A DNA stretch of 64,000 nucleotides from Parapedobacter sp037190485 (GTDB lineage Bacteria > Bacteroidota > Bacteroidia > Sphingobacteriales > Sphingobacteriaceae). Numbering within the stretch: the first letter of the stretch is position 1; each line of letters opens with the position of its first letter. The stretch is from contig JBBCJB010000002.1 in assembly GCA_037190485.1 (NCBI GenBank), positions 248,001 to 312,000 on the forward strand. Direction: 5' to 3'. The notes beneath the pieces were generated by a model. The model was not told the DNA's origin. It saw only the letters and a program-made list of their open reading frames with translations, and did not search any database. The translations under genes were made by a program, and so were the position numbers. Below are positions 24,638 to 33,233 of the stretch, in pieces.

Positions 24638-26911
24638 TTAGCGCAGGGCTTGGCCAAGCCGGTCCTGCGCATACTGGTTTTCCTCAGGCAAGCCGATGCT
24701 GATGCGTAGCCACGTATCATAGGGCGCGAATGCGCGGCCTATGATAATCCCCTGCTTGCGCAGCTTCTCGGCTACTTCGGCATGTGGTTTTCCCGCATCG
24801 AAATAGACGAAATTACCGTAAGAAACGGTATGGCGAAGCCCGTTGGCGTCCAAAAACCGATGCCACTTGTCGCGCTCGACGACTGTCGCTTCGATGGCTG
24901 CCGTGAACGCCGTGGTGTCCGAAAGCGCGGCTTGCGCCGCCGCCACCGCCAAGGTATTCAGCATGTGTATATTTCCAAGCCCCTGCTGCTTTAACTTGGC
25001 AACCAATGGCTCGGGGCCTATCGCGTATCCCAGCGGCAACCCAGCCAACCCGTAAGCTTTCGCAAGCGTACGAAACACGAGCACATTACGACCCTCCCGC
25101 ACCTGTACGGTTGCCGTCCGGCCATCAAAATCATCCGAGTACTCCAAATAGGCTTCATCGACGATCACCAATGCACGTTTGGCCAGACGTTCGACGAAAC
25201 GATGGAATGCCTTACGCTTGTTGACCGTACCCGACGGGTTATGCGGATTTACCAAGAACACCGCCCTCGTACGCTCCGTGACCGCGGCCTCGATGGCCTT
25301 TAGGTCGTTTTCCAATCGCTCGCCCAATGGTACCTCCACCGCCACGCCGCCCACCGTCTCCGCGGCGTTCGCCAGCACCGGGTACCCTGGCACTGAATAG
25401 ACAAATTCACTACCTTGCCCACCTTCCAACGCCAACGCGACACCAAGCTGTTCAAGCACCTCCCCCAGCAACACCTGACCGGGCCTTACCCCCTCCTTTT
25501 CGGCGATCAATCGCACCAAACTGTCGGCTTCGATGGCCCTTGCATAACGATTCGCATGACCAATCCGCCCCGTTATCGCCCGTTGTACAGACAGGAACGG
25601 CGCAAATGCGTTTTCATTCAAGGAAAGATGGATCGGTGTGTCCACCGCGAGGTAAGACAACTCCTTAACCAACGCATGCGCGGCAACCTCGCTTTTCTTC
25701 CGGATAAGCGGTTCAGGCGTGTCATCCCCGATTTCGTAAACCAATGCCTCTGCCCCATAGGTTTCAAAAAGGTAACTATAGGCGGTGAACGTGGGTGGTT
25801 CGAAATAAAGTGGTTTGATATTGGGTTCGTACCCCGGCAAATCCGCTTTGACAGCTGCCAACCAACGCGTCACCAAACCCGGCGCATTGCCCTTTCGCCG
25901 CGGATCGACCGTGTAGTAGCTATCGTCATGCGTCGAATGGAAATCAACGGCAAAATATAGCTTGTCGTCTCCGGTCAATTCCCGCTTGAGGTAATCGCGT
26001 ACGGCACGCGTTTCGGGCTGATTGAAATCCGCCCAGTCGCGATCCAGGTCTACCCCTCCACCATTGTGCCGCCAAAAGCCTTCGTCCACGCCATCCGGGT
26101 TTAGCAATGGAAAGACATAAACATGGAATTTCCGCCGGAACCTATCCCATTCGGGTGTATTGGCCAATACTGTTTCCACGAAAGCCTGTAAAGCGTAGTG
26201 CCCGGTAACTTCGGGCGGATGCTGGCGCCCAAGCACCACGATCTTGCGATGGCTACCGGTATCTCCGATGTGCACGACGGTTAGCGGCTTCCCTTGCGCA
26301 CTCCGTCCAATCTGTACGGTTTGCAAACCATGTCCAGCCTGTAATCTCGAAATCCAATCCTGGATATGATCACTGGTCACCACCGGTTGTGCGGCTACGC
26401 GTAGCGCGTCCCGGTTTACCGCGATCCGAAACGCATAGCTAAACCCGGAATCGACCACGTGACCGGGCAAAGGCTGCCAATTGACCCCATCGCGGCTTGC
26501 CTTCGGTGCATACCTGTGTTTCACGCCGGCCGGATAGGTCAGCTTCAGCGTGATTTCCTTTGCTGTATCCGCCCAGACTTCAAACGCATACCACGGGCTT
26601 GGATTGATCGGTTCATTTTCCGGCAGGATGGTCAGCGCAACCAATGTATCGTTTTCCCACCGCACACCGTCGAGCCGTCCGCCTTTAAAGTCGTTATTGA
26701 AAAACAATCCCGACACCCCCTCCACATACGTACCCTTCCACTGTTTATCGATGGGACGCGATACCGTACTTACGGGTTCAACAGGTTCTTGGCCTTTGAA
26801 TGAATTGTTTGTACGTTGTGCAAGACTTCCGGTTGCGATTCCCAGCAGCGCGCAAACGAGCGTTGCCCGGATTATACCTTCGCCTATGGTCGGGTTCGAA
26901 TATGATGCCAT
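24638..26911 (-). CDS. Secreted M14 zinc carboxypeptidase fused to a HisC-like aminotransferase
   Basis: The 757-residue protein starts with a signal-like segment (RATLVCALLGIATGSLAQ). The M14 domain then covers roughly residues 180-430, with zinc ligands in RQHPPEVTG and VDFHSTHDD, substrate motif NPDGVDEGFWRHN and catalytic Glu in VYEIGDD. From about 450 to the end is a fold-type I PLP enzyme resembling histidinol-phosphate aminotransferase (LVNPHNPSGTV, VIVDEAYLEYS, Lys618 in TLAKAYGLAGLPLGY). PLP enzymes are normally cytoplasmic, so a fusion behind an export signal is odd. It lies 7 bp after its upstream gene, in a unit whose promoter carries operator D. Confidence 0.8.
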   Translation of the reverse strand: MASYSNPTIGEGIIRATLVCALLGIATGSLAQRTNNSFKGQEPVEPVSTVSRPIDKQWKGTYVEGVSGLFFNNDFKGGRLDGVRWENDTLVALTILPENEPINPSPWYAFEVWADTAKEITLKLTYPAGVKHRYAPKASRDGVNWQPLPGHVVDSGFSYAFRIAVNRDALRVAAQPVVTSDHIQDWISRLQAGHGLQTVQIGRSAQGKPLTVVHIGDTGSHRKIVVLGRQHPPEVTGHYALQAFVETVLANTPEWDRFRRKFHVYVFPLLNPDGVDEGFWRHNGGGVDLDRDWADFNQPETRAVRDYLKRELTGDDKLYFAVDFHSTHDDSYYTVDPRRKGNAPGLVTRWLAAVKADLPGYEPNIKPLYFEPPTFTAYSYLFETYGAEALVYEIGDDTPEPLIRKKSEVAAHALVKELSYLAVDTPIHLSLNENAFAPFLSVQRAITGRIGHANRYARAIEADSLVRLIAEKEGVRPGQVLLGEVLEQLGVALALEGGQGSEFVYSVPGYPVLANAAETVGGVAVEVPLGERLENDLKAIEAAVTERTRAVFLVNPHNPSGTVNKRKAFHRFVERLAKRALVIVDEAYLEYSDDFDGRTATVQVREGRNVLVFRTLAKAYGLAGLPLGYAIGPEPLVAKLKQQGLGNIHMLNTLAVAAAQAALSDTTAFTAAIEATVVERDKWHRFLDANGLRHTVSYGNFVYFDAGKPHAEVAEKLRKQGIIIGRAFAPYDTWLRISIGLPEENQYAQDRLGQALR

Positions 26912-26918
26912 GTCGTTT

Positions 26919-27515
26919 CTATTTCGATGACTGAACTCGTCCTATTTTCTTGATAACAGGCAACACGTCGTTGCCCAGATGGGCCAGGAAATCGGCAGAC
27001 GGCTGAAAGATGCTTAATACCACCATCGGCTCATCGGTTTCACCGATTGGCAACCAATTTTTATTTACATTGGGCCTGGCAAGGACGATCCGGTATCGCG
27101 TGCCGTCATCTTCGTAACGTATGGTTCGCTTGTCCAACAGCTGATAGCTGCCTTCGTACGGAATCGGCGAACCGTCTTTCTCATGAATGGCTATCGTCCA
27201 ATGCCAGGCGTCAATATCCTTTCCTTCCAGGGTATAGGCATGATTGACATCAAGTGGATGCCCGGCGTGATCACGAAAGGCAACCAATACAAGGGCATCG
27301 TCGGGAGTAAGCGCTACCTGATCACCTGCCGCGTGTTCAATGGCCTGTTGCACCAATCGATGATGGCGGCTGTCGCTTTCATTCAGCTGCGCCCAACTGC
27401 CGAAGAATGTCTCGTGGTTTGCTTTCCAGTAGGAAACACCGTAGATAGCGCAAACGGCCACCATTACGGCTCCCCCGAGTAAAATAATGAGACCCTTACT
27501 TTTCTGCCTGACCAT
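26919..27515 (-). CDS. Membrane-anchored DUF1214-like protein
   Basis: From the ATG at 27515 the product is 198 residues with one N-terminal membrane helix (IILLGGAVMVAVCAIYGVSYW). The C-terminal half resembles DUF1214 (WTIAIHEKDGSPIPYEGSYQ, NKNWLPIGETDEPMVVLSIF), a domain usually paired with DUF1254 in periplasmic proteins. No DUF1254 part is present. A TTG start at 27551 is less likely. It is the first sizeable gene behind the operator D promoter and is followed at 7 bp by the M14-aminotransferase fusion. The function is unknown. Confidence 0.6.
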   Translation of the reverse strand: MVRQKSKGLIILLGGAVMVAVCAIYGVSYWKANHETFFGSWAQLNESDSRHHRLVQQAIEHAAGDQVALTPDDALVLVAFRDHAGHPLDVNHAYTLEGKDIDAWHWTIAIHEKDGSPIPYEGSYQLLDKRTIRYEDDGTRYRIVLARPNVNKNWLPIGETDEPMVVLSIFQPSADFLAHLGNDVLPVIKKIGRVQSSK

Positions 27516-27637
27516 GAGACCGTGGTATCGAACGCATTCGGGTAAAAACAAGGATGAATACTGCCGTTAATGATTTAAAGTCGCTGTTGTCCATATGCCA
27601 TATCCCATTTTTTCAAGTACTGTCCTTTTTCAAAAAG

Positions 27638-27700
27638 CGGGATTCCTGATGGGCAGGAATCCCGGCTTTAACTAACCAATTATAAACCTATATTATGAAA
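27638..27700 (-). ncRNA. Conserved covarying hairpin plus AT-rich segment, copy 1
   Basis: A perfect 10-bp stem (CGGGATTCCT with AGGAATCCCG) carries the loop GATGGGC in plus-strand reading. It is followed by ACTAACCAATTATAAACCTA at 671-690 of this kilobase. The same loop, closing pairs and flanking segment recur at 38990-39047 with compensatory stem changes. On the minus strand the stem ends in GCTTTTTG, so copy 1 could terminate transcription in front of the DUF1214-like gene. Confidence 0.5.
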
Positions 27701-27730
27701 GAGACGAAACTTAACGGCCGGCCTATTCAA

Positions 27731-27761
27731 ACCAAAGGCCCCTGCATGTGATGTAGGGGCC
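27731..27761 (-). terminator. Intrinsic terminator after Cys/Met leader 1
   Basis: An 11-bp stem (GGCCCCTGCAT with ATGTAGGGGCC, one wobble pair, three-base loop) is followed on the minus strand by TTTGGTTTG. It starts 21 bp after the leader stop and could act as an attenuator. Confidence 0.55.
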
Positions 27762-27782
27762 CTCCGTTTCTCCAGCTTAAAC

Positions 27783-27869
27783 TTACCGGTGACACCTACA
27801 ACAGGATCCGTTACACATCAGCTGCATACACATCTTCATGCCGAATCGTACCGTTGTTTTGATTTCCAT
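27783..27869 (-). CDS. Putative Cys/Met-rich leader peptide 1
   Basis: A 28-codon frame encodes MEIKTTVRFG, then MKMCMQLMCN, then GSCCRCHR. Five Met and five Cys make up over a third of it. The ATG is only four bases after the -7 element TACATTTG, so the transcript would be nearly leaderless. A terminator follows at 27761 and a conserved hairpin at 27664, before the DUF1214-like gene. The same order occurs at 39.2-38.9 kb. Cysteine-rich leaderless frames act as attenuators in mycobacteria, and this may be an analogue. A secreted micro-peptide is the alternative. Confidence 0.5.
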   Translation of the reverse strand: MEIKTTVRFGMKMCMQLMCNGSCCRCHR

Positions 27870-27873
27870 ACTG

Positions 27874-27913
27874 CAAATGTAATGAAAATAAACTACCAAA
27901 CAAGTAGTCTTTA
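27874..27913 (-). promoter_or_regulatory. Promoter and CTAC-N7-GTAG operator (site D)
   Basis: The -7 element TACATTTG occupies 27874-27881. The operator at 27891-27913 has CTAC and GTAG spaced by seven bases and the flank TCTTT. Its sequence is almost identical to site A read on the other strand (CTACCAAACAAGTAGTCTTT). Confidence 0.6.
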
Positions 27914-27999
27914 TTGATAAAACCGATAACTTTTTGTCAACCAATTGAATATCAACAGAAAAAGTTTTTTCAGCCAGCCACATGCTGGCAGATAATGTC

Positions 28000-28149
28000 G
28001 TGTCAACCACATTCCATCACTCCAAGCCTTGTTCTTTACGCCCCTGGCTGCCTTGTCAAATGCTTACGTCGCTAAGGCCATGCGCGCATTTTCCAGCGTT
28101 GCCAGGAACGAAGACAACTGCGACTTATGCGACATTATGTGGTTGACAC
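28000..28149. mobile_element. About 150-bp element with 13-bp inverted ends, MITE-like or IS remnant
   Basis: The ends GTGTCAACCACAT (28000-28012) and its exact reverse complement (28137-28149) enclose 124 bp without a long open frame. The longest minus-strand frame inside (from MSHKSQLSSF) stops after 23 codons. The left end is shared with the hairpin at 5930-5963. The element abuts the stop codon of the M14 peptidase at 28154. Confidence 0.5.
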
Positions 28150-28153
28150 AACG

Positions 28154-30673
28154 CTAGTACCGCGCCGTTCCGCCGCCGCCACCGAACAATATCGCGTTGA
28201 CGAACGTCCTGCTGGTACCATGCCAGCTTCCGCGAAATAGCGGATTATCCGCGAATAGTACTGCATTGCCCCGTTCCGACGCGTTCACCGCGATGGCTGC
28301 GGTGCCCTTCAGCGCCTCCAATTGGCCCGCAGCAGCGTAACCGTTTAGCAGCGGATCGTCGGTGTAAGCGGAGACGACGCTCCCAACTTCCGATGGCGCG
28401 ATCAATAGCGAGCCTTCACGGGCTACAGGCAGGTATTCACTTGTCAATCCAAACGCGATTGGGTGTTCCAATGCGATTTTCGTTTGGAAGACGGACGTGG
28501 GGATACCACCTCGGCCACCCGCCGGCGCCCGGTTCGCCACCGAGTCCGTTTTGGTTGTACGGCGTTCCGAGCCGACTTGCTGTTGAATGGCCCACGTAGA
28601 AGCCCTGCCTAGCGTGATCAACGTACCGCCATTGCGAACCCAGCCTTTCAACTTCTCGACGTCGCGTGCCTCCAAGAAAGCGTACGTACCGCTGGCGAAT
28701 ACGATGCGGTTGAAATCTTGAAGGTTTACCCTTGCGAACGTGTTGGATTCTACGCGCACCAGCGGATACCCCAGCACCTGGTCGAACAGGTGCCAAACTT
28801 CACCCGCCTCCGTCGAAGACACATCGCCCGCGGTCAGCAAAAGCACTTTCGGCCGCTCTACTTTCCTGAACGCGCTGCTGCCCAAATCGACCCCTTTGAC
28901 GCTGAACCCCGTCGAGACGGGAATCAAGCCGACGCCCTCTTGCACACCCAACCGGCTCAGCAGGCCGTGCAAATCGGTCGGTGACAGGGATTGGCCACCC
29001 ACGGGGACGAGCAGTGTCCCGTGCGGGAAATCCTCAACCCCTTCGCCGGTCTGGATGGAAAACGACTTGGTTCCCACCTTTACCGACACGTCCGCTTCCA
29101 ATAGCTTGAAAAGTAGACGCTGACTCCTTGAATCGCGATAATCGACCAAGTACGCATAATCCGACCGTTGCAGATCTGCGACTACCGTTTCGGGCAGCGC
29201 GTGCACTTTTGCTCCCTTACCGAGCGCCGAAGACGACGCGAAGGAAAGCCCGGTAGCATAGGCGACCGAAAAGCCGGCGCCATAACCCAGGTTCCTGGGA
29301 TTGTCATAGTCTTTCTTTTCATCGAAGATAATGCCCACCAACGCGCTGTTGGGCTGACCTAGGGGGATGATATATGATTTGCCCGGCTCGTATTTCACGC
29401 CCTCGATGGCGACGTCGACCGGGTTTTCGTATACGTCGAGTCGATGGTCCAAGAGTAACTGAATGAATTTATGTAGCCTCGAGCGGTCATGTGGGGCTCC
29501 GATGATGTAGGATTTCGCCGCATCTTTCCCCAGCCGCGTCGCGTCGAAAAACTCCGCTTGCAGATTGAACAGGGCCTCCTGGTGTGCATGGGCCGCTTCG
29601 ACCGTCGCGATGCTTGTGACCAGTTGATTCCTGACGGTGTGCGGAAGGGTGACCAACCCATTATCCGACTCCTGCCGCAGCCCCCTTGATGATCCCTGTT
29701 CGAAAAGGATCCCAACCCCGCCGTTGTAATCGGGATATGTGGAGCCAAAGTTCGGGTTCTTGTTATCATAAGACTCCTTAGTGTAATAGAAGGAGCCTAT
29801 TTTGTCCAATGCCTTTGAAAAATGATCCGCGAAAAGCCGATTCAGCTTGTAGGTCGATTGTGGCACGAACCGGCTCTCGGTGCCATCCGGATCGGTGGGT
29901 TCAAAGAAGAACGTGCTGTTCGTACCCATCTCGTGGTGGTCGGCCTGCACGTGGGGCAGCCAGTCTTGGTAGAGCGACACGCGCGCCCTGCTTTCCGGGT
30001 GCACGATGTTCACCCAGTCGCGATTCAAGTCAAACCAGTAGTGGTTGCCGCGTCCGCGTGGCCAAGCCTCCGTATGTTCCCTGTCAAACGGCGAGGTGTT
30101 GTAGGTGTGCACGCTCGCATTTGAGTTGACCCAAGATGCAAAGCGTTCCTGCCCATCCGGGTTGCGAACGGGGTCGATGAAGTAGATGCCTTCTTCCAGT
30201 TGCTTTGTCACGAAATCGTTTTGCGCCGCGGCAAAGTAGTAAGCGGAAAGCAAGGCCGCTTCTGCCGATGAGATTTCGTTTCCGTGTACGGTATTGCCGA
30301 GGAATACGATGAGCGGACTATCGGGCCGTTGTCCCTGACGCACTTTTTTCCGTTCCTCGGCGATGCGCCCCAAGCCATTGATGTTGTTCGGGGACGAAAC
30401 GATCAGCACGTAGATCTTGCGATTTTCGTGCGTGCGCCCGATCTCGATCAACGACGTGCGGTCGGAAAGCTCGGCGAGTTTCTCGTAGTACGCATTGATG
30501 CGGCTGTGTTCGGTGACGCGACTGCCGATTTCGTACCCCAAGAATTGCTCCGGGCTCGGAATATTCGCGTCAAATACGATGCCTTTATCGAAATAGTAGT
30601 CAATCCGTTCGGCATGGACCATGCCAAATGTCAATAAGCAAAGCAGGGTCGCCGCTATCAGTCTTGTTTTCAT
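28154..30673 (-). CDS. Secreted M14-family zinc metallocarboxypeptidase
   Basis: The 839-residue protein has a signal peptide ending MVHAE. Its M14 domain shows LGNTVHGNEISSAEA (zinc His and Glu), DPVRNPDGQERF, FDLNRDW and a third zinc His in QADHHEMGT. The C-terminal third carries a class I amidotransferase-like fold (FASGTYAFLEARDVEKLKGW, NGGTLITLGRA), common in this long Bacteroidota subfamily. It should trim peptides in the periplasm or at the surface. It lies upstream of and parallel to the SusCD-TlpA operon, about 50 bp from its last gene, so it may be the final gene of that unit. Confidence 0.88.
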   Translation of the reverse strand: MKTRLIAATLLCLLTFGMVHAERIDYYFDKGIVFDANIPSPEQFLGYEIGSRVTEHSRINAYYEKLAELSDRTSLIEIGRTHENRKIYVLIVSSPNNINGLGRIAEERKKVRQGQRPDSPLIVFLGNTVHGNEISSAEAALLSAYYFAAAQNDFVTKQLEEGIYFIDPVRNPDGQERFASWVNSNASVHTYNTSPFDREHTEAWPRGRGNHYWFDLNRDWVNIVHPESRARVSLYQDWLPHVQADHHEMGTNSTFFFEPTDPDGTESRFVPQSTYKLNRLFADHFSKALDKIGSFYYTKESYDNKNPNFGSTYPDYNGGVGILFEQGSSRGLRQESDNGLVTLPHTVRNQLVTSIATVEAAHAHQEALFNLQAEFFDATRLGKDAAKSYIIGAPHDRSRLHKFIQLLLDHRLDVYENPVDVAIEGVKYEPGKSYIIPLGQPNSALVGIIFDEKKDYDNPRNLGYGAGFSVAYATGLSFASSSALGKGAKVHALPETVVADLQRSDYAYLVDYRDSRSQRLLFKLLEADVSVKVGTKSFSIQTGEGVEDFPHGTLLVPVGGQSLSPTDLHGLLSRLGVQEGVGLIPVSTGFSVKGVDLGSSAFRKVERPKVLLLTAGDVSSTEAGEVWHLFDQVLGYPLVRVESNTFARVNLQDFNRIVFASGTYAFLEARDVEKLKGWVRNGGTLITLGRASTWAIQQQVGSERRTTKTDSVANRAPAGGRGGIPTSVFQTKIALEHPIAFGLTSEYLPVAREGSLLIAPSEVGSVVSAYTDDPLLNGYAAAGQLEALKGTAAIAVNASERGNAVLFADNPLFRGSWHGTSRTFVNAILFGGGGGTARY

Positions 30674-30721
30674 TTACAGTAATTGCGTTATCGGGGATGT
30701 ATGTCTAATGCTGTTTTTTAG

Positions 30722-31735
30722 TTAGTGGTTCTTGTCGCCCAGCAATCGGGCCAGCGTCTCGTCCAGCTTTTCTCCCTTCAGGTTCTTTGCAACGATGACC
30801 CCGTCCTTGTCCAGGAGGAAGTTGGCGGGTATCAACCGTACACCGTACGTTTTCACCCCTTCGCCCGCCCACGCGGCCCGGTCGATCAGCTGTGTCCAGG
30901 GCAACCCGTCTTGCGCTATCGCCTTCACCCAGGGTTCATTCCGGCTATCGAGCGATATGCCGACAATCTCGAACCCACTGTTTCTGTAGGCGTCGTAGCA
31001 TTTCACCAAATGCGGATTCTCCGCCCGGCATGGTGGACACCAAGAGGCCCAGAAATCGATCAACACGTAGCCGCTTCCAAGATAGTCAGACAACCTAACG
31101 GCAGTGCCATCCACTGTCTGCGCACTAAAATCAGGTGCTTTGTTCCCCACGCTGATGCCTTCGATGACATCGGCGAGGTTCCTGAGCACGGCTACGTAAG
31201 CGGAATGTTCAAAAGAAGGGTCGATCAAATCGATACTCGCCCGCAGTTCGGTCGGCGTTAGGCGGAACGAATGGTACCGGTACAGGTAATACAGCGCAGC
31301 CAGCGAGGCCGGATGTTCCTTGAGAATGTCCTGGATAGGCACGCCACGCCTCGCCCTGAACTGCGCGAGCAGATCCTGCTCTTTTGAACCCTTCACCACG
31401 GTATTCCTGAACTCGTGCGCAGTGTCCAAATCGACGTTGATTTGGGTTTCATCCAAAAAGACAATGAAGGAATCAAATGGGCTTTCGCCAGATCCAATCA
31501 ACGATAGCCCGTAAATCTCGGGAAGCAACACCTGGGAGTTGAATGAGAACGTTCCATTCACGATGGTTGCTGAATCGATGGTGAAGAACGATTTGTTGTC
31601 GTATCGCTGCAGGTAGATCGTCCCTGAGGAAACGTCCTTTACGGTCCCTGACAGGTTGAGCGGCTTCGGCGAGGGTTGGCCGTGCACGGCAATCGCCAGC
31701 AAGGCGGCGATCAACGAAGGAATTAACTTTTTCAT
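30722..31735 (-). CDS. TlpA-like thiol-disulfide oxidoreductase with DUF4369 N-terminus
   Basis: From the ATG at 31735 the product is 337 residues with a signal peptide (LIPSLIAALLAIAVHGQ). The DUF4369 region follows (LNLSGTVKDVSSGTIYLQRYDN), and then a TlpA thioredoxin domain with the active site WASWCPPCR and cis-Pro loop VRLIPANFLLD. It reduces or isomerises disulfides in the periplasm. It ends a SusC-SusD-TlpA operon, and an alternative ATG at 31753 would overlap the SusD stop by 8 bp. A paralogue sits in the second SusCD operon (41107-42099). Confidence 0.9.
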   Translation of the reverse strand: MKKLIPSLIAALLAIAVHGQPSPKPLNLSGTVKDVSSGTIYLQRYDNKSFFTIDSATIVNGTFSFNSQVLLPEIYGLSLIGSGESPFDSFIVFLDETQINVDLDTAHEFRNTVVKGSKEQDLLAQFRARRGVPIQDILKEHPASLAALYYLYRYHSFRLTPTELRASIDLIDPSFEHSAYVAVLRNLADVIEGISVGNKAPDFSAQTVDGTAVRLSDYLGSGYVLIDFWASWCPPCRAENPHLVKCYDAYRNSGFEIVGISLDSRNEPWVKAIAQDGLPWTQLIDRAAWAGEGVKTYGVRLIPANFLLDKDGVIVAKNLKGEKLDETLARLLGDKNH

Positions 31736-31745
31736 CTGTTTCTTT

Positions 31746-33215
31746 TTAATCAAGTAGTCGTTTATTCGTTAAGATTTCATCATTCGGCAACGGGAAGACG
31801 TAGCCATTGTCTGCCGGACGTACAACCCGTGCGGTATAGCTACTCAGCGACGGCTTGTCTGGAAACACCAGCAAGTCGCGCAAGATATCGTTCGCCCTGA
31901 AGCCCTCGCCCAGCAATTCGATGCGGCGCTCGGTCCGGATGGTGTTGACGATCTCGCTCGAAGACAGCGCGTGTTCCGGAAAGGCATACGCCGCGTCCGA
32001 ACGGTTCCTGATCGCCTTCAGCAACGCGACGGCATTCGAAAGGTTTCCGCCGCGTGCCTCGGCTTCGGCATAGTTCAGCAGTACTTCGGCATAACGAATC
32101 ACCGGGACGTAGTCGATATTGGGGTTCCTCTTCAGGTACTTGGCCAGCAATGACAAGTTCAGGCCGCTGTTGTTAAACACGAATTGACGCCGACTGTCTG
32201 TTGCTGGCCACGACGGCTCCGCGACAATGCCTCCATCGGCAATGTTCAGGGCGAAATCCGGCGCGTAATAGTAGACATTCGTCAGTGCCGACCCTGAAGG
32301 TGGGTCGACGACGGTCATCGGCATCGAGAAAATGGACTCGGCCGTGGTGTAATCGATCGAAAACAACGTCGCTATATTCGCTTCGAGCTTATGCGGCACA
32401 CCGCTGGTCGCCGCAAAGGGAGCCCCTCCCTGGGAGACGATCTTACCGGCTTCGGCACGGACGTTGGCGAAATCGCCCTTATTGAGATATACCCTCGTTT
32501 TCAATGCGATGGCTGTATTGCGATGGGCCCTGGTGGTATTCAGCAAATTTGAGGGATAGGCTGTTGGCAGGTTGGCTTCAGCGTAATCCAAGTCTGCCAA
32601 GACCTGATCGTAGACGTCTTTGACCGTGCTCCTTGCCAGGTCGTTGTTCGAAGATGATACTTCCGGGAGCAGGCGCAACGGTATCGCCTTGTCCGCACCT
32701 TGGTTTTCAACGTAAGGCCGCCCATAGATGGTCACCAAGTTGAAGTAGGACAATGCGCGGATAAATCGGGCCTCACCCAAATAATTCCGTTTCAATTCAT
32801 CGGAGATGACGCCATTGCTTTTTTCCAGCCCGTCAATCAATACATTGGCATTGTTGATGACACGGTAAAGTTGCGCCCAGGTCTGATTGACCTCCCCCAG
32901 GAGGTTGGTCACGTCATTCGCCCATACGTACCCGCCTGCCAACGCATTCTCGGTGCGGCATACGAACTCCTCGCCCCGGAGGTCGCCATACATGAGTAAC
33001 CTGCCGCTATACAGGTTGGCACTCTTGAGCGACTTGTAAGCGCCGTTCACCAACCCTTCGATACGCGAAGGTGACTGAAAAACACTGCTGGAACTTATCG
33101 CAACCTCGGACGTGGTATCCAACAGCTTATCGCAGGCAACCAGTGCGCATATCGCGCCGATCATTACCAGCTTTATGAACCGATTTTTCCGTAATCTATT
33201 TCGCTTGTTCATCAT
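31746..33215 (-). CDS. SusD/RagB-type surface lipoprotein
   Basis: The 489-residue protein has a lipoprotein signal ending CALVACDK. It also has SusD features: the N-terminal STSEVAIS-like region, TPR helices (FIRALSYFNLVTIYG, AIALKTRVYLNKGDF) and the C-terminal RNPNIDYVPVIRYAEVLLNYAEAEAR. SusD forms the lid of the SusC channel and binds the ligand outside the cell. Its gene is 18 bp downstream of susC. The ligand is not evident. The operon lies between a TlpA gene and an STN-containing SusC under an ECF sigma system. Confidence 0.93.
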   Translation of the reverse strand: MMNKRNRLRKNRFIKLVMIGAICALVACDKLLDTTSEVAISSSSVFQSPSRIEGLVNGAYKSLKSANLYSGRLLMYGDLRGEEFVCRTENALAGGYVWANDVTNLLGEVNQTWAQLYRVINNANVLIDGLEKSNGVISDELKRNYLGEARFIRALSYFNLVTIYGRPYVENQGADKAIPLRLLPEVSSSNNDLARSTVKDVYDQVLADLDYAEANLPTAYPSNLLNTTRAHRNTAIALKTRVYLNKGDFANVRAEAGKIVSQGGAPFAATSGVPHKLEANIATLFSIDYTTAESIFSMPMTVVDPPSGSALTNVYYYAPDFALNIADGGIVAEPSWPATDSRRQFVFNNSGLNLSLLAKYLKRNPNIDYVPVIRYAEVLLNYAEAEARGGNLSNAVALLKAIRNRSDAAYAFPEHALSSSEIVNTIRTERRIELLGEGFRANDILRDLLVFPDKPSLSSYTARVVRPADNGYVFPLPNDEILTNKRLLD

Positions 33216-33233
33216 TATCCGTCTATCGTATAA

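Noticed and set aside
28013..28136. Transposase fragment inside the 150-bp element
   Set aside because: The longest frame is only 23 codons and matches no transposase motif I know.
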